From a bacterium (GTDB taxonomy: Bacteria; Sysuimicrobiota; Sysuimicrobiia; Sysuimicrobiales; Segetimicrobiaceae): a DNA stretch of 64,000 nt. The notes beneath the pieces are model-generated. The model had not been told where the DNA came from. It ran no database searches and worked only from the letters and a program-made list of their open reading frames with translations. How positions within the stretch are numbered: the stretch's first letter is position 1; the number at the start of each line of letters is the position of its first letter. This document shows, in pieces, positions 1 through 8,368 of the stretch. The stretch spans positions 248,001 through 312,000 of the forward strand of contig DATGHU010000044.1 of NCBI GenBank assembly GCA_035307765.1, read 5' to 3'. The position numbers and the translations under genes were made by a program.

Positions 1-684
1 AGGCCCCGAGGCGATGGCGTCGAGCGGGCTGCCGACGATGTCCGACACCACGAGCGTGAGGAGGCGCGCCGGGTACGCCGCCCGGGCCAGCTGGCCCCCC
101 TTGATCCCGGACAGGTGCTTGCGCACGGTGTTGATCTCGGTGATGTCCGCGCCGGAGCGCAGGAGGAGGTCGGTGGCCTTGACCTTGTCGGTCAGCGTCA
201 GCCCCTCCCGGGGCAGCGGGAGCAGCGCGGACCCCCCGCCCGATATCAGGCAGATCACAAGATCCTGGGGGGTGAGCCCCGCGATCAGGCCCAGCATCTC
301 CGCCGCGGCCGCCGCGCCGGCCGCGTCAGGCAGGGGGTGGGCGGCCTCCCGGAGGACGATCCGCCGAAGCGGGACGGTGTTTCCGGTCCGTACCGTGATC
401 AGGCCGGCGGTGATGCGGTCCTCGAGGAGGTCTTCGATTACCCGCGCCATCGGGGCGCACGCCTTACCGGCCCCGATCACGATCACCCGTCCCGCGGGCG
501 GAAGTGCCACGCCGTGCCCGTTCACCAGCAGCGTGTCCTCCTCGCGGTGGACGGCTCGGGCGGTGACGGTGTAGGCATCGACCGCCCTCAGCGCGTGGGC
601 GAGGATCTGCACGGCGGCGCGGCGCAGCGCGGCCGTTTCGGTGACGCGAAAGAGCGTGTCGTCGATCCTCGGCTGCAGGGTCAC
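1..684 (-). CDS. Glycerate 2-kinase, MOFRL/DUF4147 family (N-terminal part, cut by window edge)
   Basis: The first 228 codons of a minus-strand gene that runs off the left edge. The family phosphorylates D-glycerate to 2-phosphoglycerate in the cytoplasm. Family signatures are visible: VIGAGKACAPMA near residue 60, a glycine-rich LISGGGSALLPLP loop, INTVRKHLSGIKGG, and LVVSDIVGSPLDAIASGP at the cut end. The start is GTG at 684, overlapping the stop of the upstream cyclophilin-like gene in a GTGA, so translational coupling is likely. The C-terminal MOFRL domain lies outside the window. Recognition comes from motifs only. Confidence 0.9.
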   Translation of the reverse strand, partial: MTLQPRIDDTLFRVTETAALRRAAVQILAHALRAVDAYTVTARAVHREEDTLLVNGHGVALPPAGRVIVIGAGKACAPMARVIEDLLEDRITAGLITVRTGNTVPLRRIVLREAAHPLPDAAGAAAAAEMLGLIAGLTPQDLVICLISGGGSALLPLPREGLTLTDKVKATDLLLRSGADITEINTVRKHLSGIKGGQLARAAYPARLLTLVVSDIVGSPLDAIASGP

Positions 685-1052
685 TCCACCCGCTCGATCC
701 TCACCTTGCTCGATCCGCGCACGGCTTTGAAGGCCGTCGGATCACCGACCACCCGTCCGACGACGTTGACCGGGCTCGCCGGCCGGATCTCGCTCCCGCG
801 GCTCGCCGGCGTCGGCCCGAAGAAGATGCAGAAGGCGCTTCCGGGGGGCCAGTAGCCGAGGTCGCCCATCTCCACGACCTCGCGGGGCGACTCCGGATCG
901 CAGGTCACGGGGATGGAGAAGTAGATCTCATCTCCCCAGGTGTTGCCCCGTCCCTCGATCGGCAGCGCCTGCCAGATGGCCTCGGCGGTCCGACTCGCGT
1001 TCAGCGCGGCCTCGCAGGTGACGGTTGCCGCCGTGATCCGGATCTTTCGCAT
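681..1052 (-). CDS. Cyclophilin-like fold protein (TM1367/PF04126-like)
   Basis: A 123-residue soluble protein resembling the small cyclophilin-like family typified by Thermotoga TM1367. Features are the early INASRTAEAIW-like segment (here LNASRTAEAIWQALP), GDEIYFSIPV, the MGDLGYWPPGSAFCIFFGPTP core and a VNVVGRV strand. Its biochemical role is not established; homologues are often beside catabolic genes. The start ATG at 1052 has a strong GAGGAGG ribosome site. It follows the MBL hydrolase by 10 bases and overlaps the glycerate kinase start, so the three genes probably form one transcript. Confidence 0.8.
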   Translation of the reverse strand: MRKIRITAATVTCEAALNASRTAEAIWQALPIEGRGNTWGDEIYFSIPVTCDPESPREVVEMGDLGYWPPGSAFCIFFGPTPASRGSEIRPASPVNVVGRVVGDPTAFKAVRGSSKVRIERVE

Positions 1053-1062
1053 GACGTCCTCC

Positions 1063-1857
1063 TCACTCCAGGACGATTGGACAGGACCGGCCGTTGGGGG
1101 GCACCGCCAGCACCCGACCGATCGCCCCCCGGGCCTGCGCGATCGACTCCACCACCGTGTCGCGCGCCAGGGAGGCCAGATTGTTCACCTCGCTGAGATG
1201 CGCCAGGCAAACGGCCCGTGAACCGCCGGCCGCCGTACGCGCCAGCGCCCGGGCGGCATCGTCGTTGCTCAGGTGCCCCCGGGGGCCGAGGATCCGGTTC
1301 TTGAGGAACCAGGGATACGCGCTCACGTTCAACAGTCGCAGATCGTAGTTGGACTCCAGGATGACGAGGTCGGCCCCCGCAAGGTGGTGGTCGAGCGCTT
1401 CGCTGGCGCTGCCCAGATCCGTCGCGATCATGATTCGGTGGCGCGCCGCCGCCAGGGTGAAACCCACGGGCTCCGCGGCATCGTGGGAGACCGGGAAGGC
1501 CGTGATCTCGAACGCCCCCACCGCAAACGGCCGGCCGGTCTCAAACGTGCTGACGGTCGCTCCGGCCAGGGCCGTATCGGCGGCGGCGACGGTGGCGGCG
1601 TTCGCGTGCAGCGGGATCCCGAACGCTCGGCTCAGCGGGCCGGCACCCTTGGCGTGATCGTCATGTTCGTGGGTCAGCAGGATCGCCGAGAGCGCAGGGG
1701 GGGCTACTCCCACCTCGGCGAGGCTGCGCTCAATCGCTTCCGCCGACAGGCCCGCATCGATCAGGAGCCGCGTCGACCCTGCTTCGAGCAACAGCACGTT
1801 CCCCGCGCTGCCGCTCGCGAGGACGACCGCCCGCAGCCCGGAAGGGAAAGGGGTCAC
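1063..1857 (-). CDS. MBL-fold metallohydrolase, WalJ/YycJ-like
   Basis: A metallo-beta-lactamase-fold hydrolase of about 264 residues. The N-terminal VVLASGSAGNVLLLEAG and LLIDAGLS segments, the metal site THEHDDH, the FPVSHDAAEPVGF segment and the C-terminal CLAHLSEVNN are typical of the WalJ/YycJ group (putative exonuclease or phosphodiesterase). The open frame continues upstream to 2025, but that extension is Pro/Gly/Arg-rich and looks non-coding. I therefore chose GTG at 1857, just before the conserved region; no clear ribosome site supports any start. First gene of the minus-strand set with the cyclophilin-like and glycerate kinase genes. Confidence 0.85.
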   Translation of the reverse strand: MTPFPSGLRAVVLASGSAGNVLLLEAGSTRLLIDAGLSAEAIERSLAEVGVAPPALSAILLTHEHDDHAKGAGPLSRAFGIPLHANAATVAAADTALAGATVSTFETGRPFAVGAFEITAFPVSHDAAEPVGFTLAAARHRIMIATDLGSASEALDHHLAGADLVILESNYDLRLLNVSAYPWFLKNRILGPRGHLSNDDAARALARTAAGGSRAVCLAHLSEVNNLASLARDTVVESIAQARGAIGRVLAVPPNGRSCPIVLE

Positions 1858-2079
1858 GGATTCGAGCCCTGCGCGGGGACCAGCGGAGGCACCCGGGTCG
1901 CGCGGATGTGCGTGGCCGGATCGATGGGAGCCCACCGTTCCCCGCGGTGCGCGGGGTGCGCACCCGAAGGCGCCGCCTGCACGAGTCGGGGGCAGAGACC
2001 GAACGGCGGGCGGAGGAAGTCGCACATCGTCGCCTATACGGTTCGCGGTCCGGCACGGCGGTCCCTGGACGGGATGGGG

Positions 2080-2568
2080 TCAGCCTCCGCGCACCCACAG
2101 CGACAGCGCGACCGCGACCGCGGCGAAGATGACCACCGGCCAGTTGATCGCCCGTGTGTGCACCCACAACGGGGCGTCCTTCGGGACCTCGTTCCACACC
2201 AGCGCCCCGCCGTCCCGACCCGAAGCGTTGGTCCCGGTCACCTTCCCCGGGACGTCGAGGCTTACGCGCACGCTCAGCGGCGAACCGGCCTGCTGGGAGA
2301 GCCGCGCTGCGGTGACGGTGAGGTCCTGGCCGTAGGTCGTCAGCACCCCCCAGCCGCGTTTCGAGAACCGCACCGTGCCGAGGGTTCCGAGTTCCGGATG
2401 CACCAACCGGCTGAGAGGCCCCTGGTCGACGCGTTCCGCCACGTCGACCCCCGGCCCCTCTCCGGGGATCACATCGACGTCGAAGGTGGTTGAAGAGGCG
2501 TTGACCGTGAGAACGATGTAGGTCACAGCGACGCCGATCCAGAAGGCCAGGACCGCTCTACGCATCAT
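2080..2568 (-). CDS. Hypothetical membrane-anchored protein
   Basis: A 162-residue protein with one hydrophobic helix at the very N-terminus (MMRRAVLAFWIGVAVTYIVL) and another at the C-terminus (INWPVVIFAAVAVALSLWV), separated by a soluble region of about 110 residues. The probable topology is two membrane anchors with an extracytoplasmic middle domain. ATG at 2568 is preceded by GGAGAGGAG, which decides the start over the longer open frame to 2970. I do not recognise the family. It is divergent from the degenerate M78-like gene at 2676. Confidence 0.65.
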   Translation of the reverse strand: MMRRAVLAFWIGVAVTYIVLTVNASSTTFDVDVIPGEGPGVDVAERVDQGPLSRLVHPELGTLGTVRFSKRGWGVLTTYGQDLTVTAARLSQQAGSPLSVRVSLDVPGKVTGTNASGRDGGALVWNEVPKDAPLWVHTRAINWPVVIFAAVAVALSLWVRGG

Positions 2569-2675
2569 GACCAGCTCCTCTCCGTGGCTCCCGCTCTCTT
2601 CCGCGACGGCCCCCGGGCGGTCCTCCGTCGCTCCCGTCGCAGGGCCGCCGTGCGGGCGGCCCGAAGTGGGGGCGC

Positions 2676-3551
2676 GTGGAGCCGATTGTCGCCCAGGTCG
2701 TGGGGCGGGCGCGCGCGGTGACCGCGGCGTTCCGCTCGCGCACCCCACCGTTTCCTCCGGAGCGCTGCGCCGCGCGGTGCGGTATCGGCGAGATCCGCCG
2801 GGCGGAGATGGTGGGGGAGGCGTCGGACGTTCGGGTGGAGGAGGCCGCCGGGCAGCGGGTGGTCGTCGTCGATCGCCGCATCTTGCCGCGGACCCCCCAA
2901 TGGAACGGCCTCGTCGCCCTAGCCCTGGCCCGATCGCTGCTCCCGCCCGGGGTGGCCGGCGAGCGCGCACGGGAACTCGCCGAGGTTGCGGCCGCCGAAC
3001 TGTTGCTCCCCGCGCGCGTCTTCGGGCCGGTCGCGGCCCGCACCGATCTCACCATGGACGGGCTCCGGGAACTGGCGCTGCGGTTCGCCGCCCCCATCCG
3101 CCTCACCGTCCGGCAGTGGCTCCTGACCCGGACCTGGACGGGGTACGGGTTGCTGTGGCGCGAGGAAGGCGGAAGGCTGCGCCTCAGGTGGCGGGCCGCG
3201 TCTCCGGGGCTGCGGTTTCCCCACACTGCGACGATCGGCGCGCCGGCCGAAGCGATCTGGAGCTCGGAAGCCAGGCTCTACGCGGCCTTCCGGACGGGCC
3301 GCCCGGCCCACGGAGTCGAGGCGGTGCGGATCGGGGACGGCCCCGCCTGGTGGTTCACGCGCTTTGGGATCGTCCGTGACGAAGGCCAGCGGGCGGTGCT
3401 CGCGCTGGTGGTGCTCGACCGCCGGGACGCGCTGTCCGCCGCGCGCGCGCCGTCCGCATCGAAGGGAACCGCACCCGAAGCTACGAATAGGAGGCGTACC
3501 ACGCGACGCCGCCGCGCCTCGAGCGGCGGTCTCGGGAGGGGCGCGCCATGA
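2676..3551 (+). CDS. ImmA/IrrE (M78)-like protein lacking the HEXXH metal site
   Basis: A protein of 291 residues with the layout of ImmA/IrrE-family peptidases: a VVVVDRRILPRTPQW strand-turn at 61-75, a helix where the active site belongs (GLVALALARSLLP, 78-90), the AAAELLLPARVF segment at 105-116 matching the family FAAELLMP block, and the LRELALRFAAP helix at 130-140. The HEXXH zinc motif is absent, so peptidase activity is unlikely; a sensing or regulatory role is inferred. The last 35 residues are Arg/Ser-rich and may be overextended. GTG start at 2676; the stop overlaps the next ATG in an ATGA. Confidence 0.6.
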   Translation: MEPIVAQVVGRARAVTAAFRSRTPPFPPERCAARCGIGEIRRAEMVGEASDVRVEEAAGQRVVVVDRRILPRTPQWNGLVALALARSLLPPGVAGERARELAEVAAAELLLPARVFGPVAARTDLTMDGLRELALRFAAPIRLTVRQWLLTRTWTGYGLLWREEGGRLRLRWRAASPGLRFPHTATIGAPAEAIWSSEARLYAAFRTGRPAHGVEAVRIGDGPAWWFTRFGIVRDEGQRAVLALVVLDRRDALSAARAPSASKGTAPEATNRRRTTRRRRASSGGLGRGAP

Positions 3552-4264
3552 AGGTGCGCGGCGGCAGGAACCTGTACGGCCACGCGATCGGGATTCTGAT
3601 GCTCGACACCGTATTCCCACGCATCCCGGGCGACATCGGCCACGCGGGCACGTTTCCATTCCCCGTGCTGTACCACAAGGTGCGCGCCGCGTCCCCGTCC
3701 CGGGTGGTCCGGGAGGGCGACCCGGCGCTGCTTGAGGGGTTCGTTGCGGGCGCCCGCGCGCTTGAGGCCGGCGGCGCCCTGGCGATCACCACCGGGTGCG
3801 GATTCCTTGCGATGTTTCAACGCCAGCTGGCCGAGGCCGTCCGCGTCCCGGTGTTCACCTCCGCGCTCCAGCTCGTCCCCATGGTCGCGCGAATGCTTGG
3901 GCCCGATCGCGCGGTGGGCGTCCTGACCGTCGACAGCCGCGCCCTCGCCCCCAAACACCTCACCGGGGCCGGGATCACCGAGGACATCAATGTCGTCATC
4001 GAGGGCCTGGAGCGAGGCCAGGCGTTCACCCCGGTGCTCCTCGACAACGAGCTGGAACTGGACGTCGATGCGGCCCGCCGGGAGAACGTCGCGGCGGCCA
4101 GGGAGATGGTCGAGCGTCACCCCCAGGTCGGCGCGATCGTCCTCGAGTGCACGAACATGCCCCCGTACGCGGCTGCGATTCACGACGCCACCGGCCTGCC
4201 GGTGTTTGACATCACCACCTTGATCCGCACGGTCTACGCGGCGCTCCGTCCGCCGACCTACTGA
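3548..4264 (+). CDS. Asp/Glu/hydantoin racemase-family protein
   Basis: A 238-residue two-domain racemase-type protein. The two catalytic cysteines expected of cofactor-independent racemases are visible: Cys84 in ITTGCGFL and Cys201 in VLECTNMPPYA. The family racemises or isomerises amino acids, hydantoins or maleate in the cytoplasm; the substrate here cannot be told. ATG at 3548 overlaps the upstream stop, with a purine-rich GGGAGGGG site before it. The DAO-type oxidoreductase starts 4 bases after the stop, so a racemase plus amine/amino-acid oxidase pair is likely. Confidence 0.82.
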   Translation: MKVRGGRNLYGHAIGILMLDTVFPRIPGDIGHAGTFPFPVLYHKVRAASPSRVVREGDPALLEGFVAGARALEAGGALAITTGCGFLAMFQRQLAEAVRVPVFTSALQLVPMVARMLGPDRAVGVLTVDSRALAPKHLTGAGITEDINVVIEGLERGQAFTPVLLDNELELDVDAARRENVAAAREMVERHPQVGAIVLECTNMPPYAAAIHDATGLPVFDITTLIRTVYAALRPPTY

Positions 4265-4268
4265 CACC

Positions 4269-5417
4269 GTGGAGTCGGCCGACGTCCTGATCATCGGCGG
4301 AGGCATCATCGGCCTCTCCGTGGCCTATCATCTCGCCCGGCGCGGCACGCGACGGATCATCGTCTTCGAGCGGGCCCCGCAGGTCGGGACCGGGTCCACG
4401 GCCAAGGCCACCGGCGGGATCCGCCACCAGTTCTCGACCGAGATCAACGTGCGGCTGACCCAGCTGGGCCTGCCCGCGTTCGAGCGGTTCGAGGCCGAGA
4501 TGGGTGAGCCGATCGATTTTGTCCAGCATGGGTACCTGTTCGTCACGGCGCGCCCCGAGACCGCAGACGGGATGCGCGAGGGGCTCCGCCTCCAGCAGCG
4601 ACTCGGGGTGCCGTCGAGGTGGGTCCGGCCTGATGAAGCCGCGGCACTCTTCCCGGACCTTCGGGTCGATGACCTCGTGGGCGGGACGTTCTGCCCGCTC
4701 GACGGTTCCGCCATCCCCTACGGAGCGGTGCAGGGGTATCTCCGCCGCTGCCGCGACCTGGGCGTGCGCGTTCTGACCGGCCGCGAAGTCACCGGCATCG
4801 CCGCGGCGGGGGGCCGCGTGCGGGGCGTGCGGACGGCGGCGGGTGAATATGCGGCTCCGGTCGTGGTCAACGCGGCGGGCCCTCGCGCCCGGGACATCGC
4901 GGCGATGGTGGACGTTGACCTGCCGGTTTACCCGTACCGCCGTCAGGTGTTCGTCATGACCCCGCTGCCCGCGCTCCGGCGGGGCGCTCCGCTCACCGTT
5001 GATCTGGACACGGGGTGGTACCTGCATCAGGACCGCAGCGGAGCGCTGTATATGGGAGGCACCGACAAGGACAGCCGGCCGGGGCTCGAGGAGGTCGTGG
5101 ACTGGGATGGGTTTGACGCCGTCGCCCGCGCCGCCCTGCACCGGGTGCCCCGCACAGCGGAGGCGCGCGTTGCCCGCGCCTACGCCGGGATCCGCAGTCT
5201 GACGCCCGACTTCCACGCCATCCTGGGCGCGGTGCCGGGGGTCGACGGCTTCTTCTGCGCGAACGGGTTCAGCGGCCACGGGTTCATGCACGCGCCGGCG
5301 GTGGGCTTGGTGTTGGCCGAGGAGATCCTCGACGGGCGCGCGATCACTCTCGACATCGCCCCCCTGCGGCTGACCCGCTTCGCCGGCGGCGCTCGAGCTG
5401 AAGCCACGGCCTTTTGA
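4269..5417 (+). CDS. FAD-dependent oxidoreductase, DAO/sarcosine oxidase-beta-like
   Basis: A 382-residue flavoprotein. The dinucleotide-binding GGGIIGLSVAY motif is at 10-20, followed by the acidic end of strand 2 (IIVFERAP). The STAKATGGIRHQFS segment and the C-terminal ANGFSGHGFMHAPAVG are characteristic of the sarcosine oxidase beta/DadA/glycine oxidase group. It probably oxidises a secondary amine or imino acid; the substrate is not determined. The start is GTG at 4269, 4 bases after the racemase stop. The neighbouring racemase suggests an amino-acid or N-methylated amino-acid substrate. Confidence 0.87.
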   Translation: MESADVLIIGGGIIGLSVAYHLARRGTRRIIVFERAPQVGTGSTAKATGGIRHQFSTEINVRLTQLGLPAFERFEAEMGEPIDFVQHGYLFVTARPETADGMREGLRLQQRLGVPSRWVRPDEAAALFPDLRVDDLVGGTFCPLDGSAIPYGAVQGYLRRCRDLGVRVLTGREVTGIAAAGGRVRGVRTAAGEYAAPVVVNAAGPRARDIAAMVDVDLPVYPYRRQVFVMTPLPALRRGAPLTVDLDTGWYLHQDRSGALYMGGTDKDSRPGLEEVVDWDGFDAVARAALHRVPRTAEARVARAYAGIRSLTPDFHAILGAVPGVDGFFCANGFSGHGFMHAPAVGLVLAEEILDGRAITLDIAPLRLTRFAGGARAEATAF

Positions 5418-5440
5418 GCGTTTCCCGGAGGGATCCACCG

Positions 5441-5469
5441 TTTCCGGCGGTGCAAATCTAGGGTATATT
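5441..5469 (+). promoter_or_regulatory. Candidate promoter for the S41 peptidase gene
   Basis: TATATT at 5464-5469 lies in a short AT-rich patch of otherwise GC-rich sequence, with a weak -35-like TTTCCG at 5441-5446 and a 17-bp spacer. It sits 62 bases upstream of the start codon, and AAGGGAG at 5516-5522 is the likely ribosome site. Confidence 0.4.
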
Positions 5470-5530
5470 AATAAGTAGGCGGGCCCGATGCCCGCCGCGT
5501 TCGTACCGAACCGTCAAGGGAGTGTGAGCT

Positions 5531-6883
5531 ATGCGCTTGATGTGCGCCGCCCGCAGGCGGTGGCTGGTCCTCTTCCTCATCGTCGCGCTCTTTACCCTAC
5601 CATTGAACCCCGCCCAGCGCGCCACCGCGGCGAACGCCTCGCTGGTTCTGGAGGCCTTGAGGGTGCTCGACCAGGATTACGCGGACCCGGTCCATCCGGT
5701 CTCGCTGCTCAACGCCGCCATCGCCACGCTGCGCAAGTCGACCAACCAGAGCGCCGTCGTCCTGCCCGACATTTCAAGCGGGGCCTCCCGGGCGACCGCC
5801 GAGAGCGCGTTTGCCTCTGAGTTCAACCACGCGCTGCAGAAGAGTTCGGTCCCGGAGACGCAGCTCGCCTACGATGTCACCGGAGGGATGCTCGCCTCGC
5901 TCCACGACAGCCACACCGCCTTTCTTGATCCGAAGCAGTACCTGGAGAGCCGCAAGCAGCTCATGGGCCAGCCGGGGTTCACCGGCATCGGGGTGGTCAT
6001 TACCTCGCGCAAAGACGCCTCCGGGGACGCATGGATCTTCGTCGAAGATGTCTTCCCGGGATCGCCCGCCGACGCGGCCGGGCTGAAGCGGTTTGACCGT
6101 ATCGTTGAGGTGGGCGGGCACTCCCTCAAAAACGTGAATGTCCTCGACGCCAGCACGCTGATCCGGGGCCCCGCCGGTTCCACGGCCGCCCTGACGATCC
6201 TTCGCGGCGGGCAGGACCTCCGGGTCGCGGTGGTCCGGGCGGCGATCAGCGAGCATCCGGTAGAGGCGAAGTTCGTCCAGCCGGGGGTGGCGTACGTCAA
6301 GCTGTTCACGTTTTCCCGGGGAGCGGATGCTCAGCTGCGGCACGCGCTCCGGACGCTCGACGCGCAGGGGCCGGTGCACTCGATCGTCCTCGATCTTCGA
6401 GGGAACCCGGGCGGCTTGATCCAAGAGGCCGTGATGATCGGAAGCGTGTTCCTGCCTCCGCAGTCGCCCCTGGCTCGGGTCACCGAGCGCCACTCGCGCC
6501 CCGACACTCTGCGCACCCTTGGGGCCCCCCTGTTCCCGCGGACGCCGCTGGTCGTCCTCATCGACGCCGGGAGCGCGTCGGCCTCGGAGATTTTGACCGG
6601 GGCGTTCAAGGCCAATCACCGGGCGACGATCGTCGGGGAGAAGACCGCCGGCGCGCTCGGCGGCTCGGTGACCGTGCCCTTGGCCGAACGGACCGGAATG
6701 TCCGTGACGGTCGAGCGCATTACGACCCCGGAGGGCACGCAGGTCGAAGGAGTGGGGATCGCCCCGGACGTGAGCGCCACTTTGACGGTCTCGGATATGG
6801 TGCGGGGCGAGGATACCCAACTCCAGGCCGCGCTCCGGGTAGTGGGGGCGTTGCTGTCGCGGCCGGGGGCCCGGGTGAGCTAG
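5531..6883 (+). CDS. Secreted S41-family peptidase with PDZ domain (CtpA-like)
   Basis: A 450-residue exported protein. Order: a signal peptide (about residues 1-35, ending near ATAANAS), an N-terminal helical region, a PDZ domain (about 150-235, GIGVVI to VAVVRAAI) and the S41 catalytic core (about 245-425). The serine motif DAGSASASEILTGAF is present. In Ctp enzymes the catalytic lysine follows 25 residues later in FGKG; here that position reads TAGA, as in non-Ctp S41 members. It probably acts on envelope proteins. A promoter-like AT-rich patch lies upstream and AAGGGAG is the ribosome site. Confidence 0.88.
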   Translation: MRLMCAARRRWLVLFLIVALFTLPLNPAQRATAANASLVLEALRVLDQDYADPVHPVSLLNAAIATLRKSTNQSAVVLPDISSGASRATAESAFASEFNHALQKSSVPETQLAYDVTGGMLASLHDSHTAFLDPKQYLESRKQLMGQPGFTGIGVVITSRKDASGDAWIFVEDVFPGSPADAAGLKRFDRIVEVGGHSLKNVNVLDASTLIRGPAGSTAALTILRGGQDLRVAVVRAAISEHPVEAKFVQPGVAYVKLFTFSRGADAQLRHALRTLDAQGPVHSIVLDLRGNPGGLIQEAVMIGSVFLPPQSPLARVTERHSRPDTLRTLGAPLFPRTPLVVLIDAGSASASEILTGAFKANHRATIVGEKTAGALGGSVTVPLAERTGMSVTVERITTPEGTQVEGVGIAPDVSATLTVSDMVRGEDTQLQAALRVVGALLSRPGARVS

Positions 6884-6987
6884 CTCAGCCCGCGACCGTG
6901 CGCATGCATCGCCGCCCGTCCAGACAGTGGGGGACCGGATTCAGAAAGGCGCGCTCGCGGGAGTGGCCGGGAGGAGGGAGCTTAAGG

Positions 6988-7536
6988 ATGCCTGGGGACG
7001 GCGCCCACCCACGGATCCGGCGGGGCTGGCTTCTGGCCGCGGTCGCGGCGACGGCAGCCGTCGGCGGCATCGCGGCTCACCGGTGGATGCCCGTTCGGCC
7101 GGCGGGTCCGGTTCCCGCGGTAGCGCGCCCGCTGGATGACGCTTCGCGCCTCGCGCTTCGTTCGATTCCCGCCTCCACGGTCCGCCCCGCCGCCAACAGG
7201 GTCCTCCGCCCCGTGCCTCGATGGGGGGGAGCGGTGGCCGGCGGGCGTCAGCCATGGCCGTCGAAGGGAGCCGGTCAGCCGGCGCTCCGGCCTTTCGCCG
7301 GCCTACACCTGACCACCCCGCGCAAGTGGCCCCGGGTAGCCTACGAGATCCGCCGCCGCCCGAAGCCCCCTCTCCGGCTGATGTGCGGCGCCTGCCCGAT
7401 CGTGAACGCCGCGTTGCATTCGCCTCCCGGCGCCTCCTCCCCAGCGGAGAAGATTGCCGTGAACGCGGTGACCTACGGGGCGATCACCATGCTGGGAAGC
7501 GGGAAGATCGATCTCGTGGAGTGGGATCCACCCTAA
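6988..7536 (+). CDS. Hypothetical membrane-anchored or secreted protein
   Basis: A 182-residue protein. ATG at 6988 follows GAGGAGGGAG closely; the longer frame from 6898 looks less natural. After a positively charged start (HPRIRRGW) comes a hydrophobic segment LLAAVAATAAVGGIAA, either a signal anchor or a signal peptide. The remainder is basic and proline-rich and contains a CGAC pair of cysteines near residue 135. No family recognised. Convergent with the M78 gene, whose stop is 9 bases away. Confidence 0.5.
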   Translation: MPGDGAHPRIRRGWLLAAVAATAAVGGIAAHRWMPVRPAGPVPAVARPLDDASRLALRSIPASTVRPAANRVLRPVPRWGGAVAGGRQPWPSKGAGQPALRPFAGLHLTTPRKWPRVAYEIRRRPKPPLRLMCGACPIVNAALHSPPGASSPAEKIAVNAVTYGAITMLGSGKIDLVEWDPP

Positions 7537-7544
7537 CCCCCGCC

Positions 7545-8291
7545 TTACCGGACGAGGTCGAGCTCCTCGAGGCGAATGCGCATCGCGGTCGGGCTCACCG
7601 CGAACATGCGCGCGAGGGCGGCGAGGACTTCGTCGGTTTCGGCCTGGCGCTGTCGGAGACCGAGGGCCTGGTAGATCCGGGGAGCCAGCTCGGCAAACCG
7701 TCCACGGACTTTCTCCTCGGGCATGAGGACCTCGGCGGCGAATCGCTTGGCCTCCCGCTCCTCCGCCCGACGTCGCGGCTCCGGAATCGTCATTCGACTT
7801 CCCGGCACAGAGCTCGCCACCAACGTGCTGTGCTCGAGGACAGCGTGGCCAAGTTCTTCCGCGATCACCCAGCGGCGCTCCGACTCCGAGAACGCGACCC
7901 GGTCGCGGTTGATGACGATGACCGTGTGGTCACCCTCACGGGCGATCGTGCCCCGTTCATCGGCCGGCAGCGATCGTTCACGCACCGGGTACCCGTGCTG
8001 CTCGGCGAGGCGCTCGATGTCGACCGGAAGGTCTCGCACCCCCTCGAGGATCGCCCGAGCCCGCGCCTGGGCGCGAGCGAGCGGCGCCTGGACGGCCTGG
8101 CGCGCCGGCGCGGTGGGCGTGAGGAACGCCTGCAGCGCGGTGAGATCGCGCCGAGCTGACGGTGACAGCGACCGAAGGTCCTCTTCCAGCGTGACGCTTC
8201 CGCAACCCTGGCACAGCCAAGCCACCGGAGGCTCGCAGGTCGAGTCGAAAAACGGTTCCAGTTCGTGTCCGCAGTGCAGACAGTCCCGCAT
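7545..8291 (-). CDS. ImmA/IrrE (M78)-family protein with N-terminal zinc ribbon
   Basis: A 248-residue protein. Residues 1-31 form a zinc ribbon (Cys4/Cys7 and Cys27/Cys30). The M78-like domain follows: DHTVIVINRD, WVIAEELGHAVLEH (142-154) and EREAKRFAAEVLMP (178-191), then a C-terminal helical region with VSPTAMRIRLEEL. Canonical members read HEXXH; here the first metal ligand is Glu145 (EELGH). Members cleave or sense transcriptional repressors in stress or mobile-element control. I chose ATG at 8291 rather than GTG at 8309 because a promoter -10 box overlaps the GTG, implying a leaderless message. Confidence 0.8.
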   Translation of the reverse strand: MRDCLHCGHELEPFFDSTCEPPVAWLCQGCGSVTLEEDLRSLSPSARRDLTALQAFLTPTAPARQAVQAPLARAQARARAILEGVRDLPVDIERLAEQHGYPVRERSLPADERGTIAREGDHTVIVINRDRVAFSESERRWVIAEELGHAVLEHSTLVASSVPGSRMTIPEPRRRAEEREAKRFAAEVLMPEEKVRGRFAELAPRIYQALGLRQRQAETDEVLAALARMFAVSPTAMRIRLEELDLVR

Positions 8292-8299
8292 AGGCCCAC

Positions 8300-8308
8300 A
8301 TTGTAGCA
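8300..8308 (-). promoter_or_regulatory. Extended -10 promoter, leaderless start of the zinc-ribbon M78 gene
   Basis: On the minus strand the sequence TGCTACAAT is an extended -10 element. Its last base is 8 bases from the ATG at 8291, so transcription should begin at or next to the start codon. No ribosome site and no good -35 are visible, as expected for an extended -10, leaderless arrangement. Confidence 0.6.
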
Positions 8309-8368
8309 CACTCGGCGGGTCGCGCCTATCGGGGTCTCCGCCCCGTTCGGGGGGTCCGTGCCGTGGGG

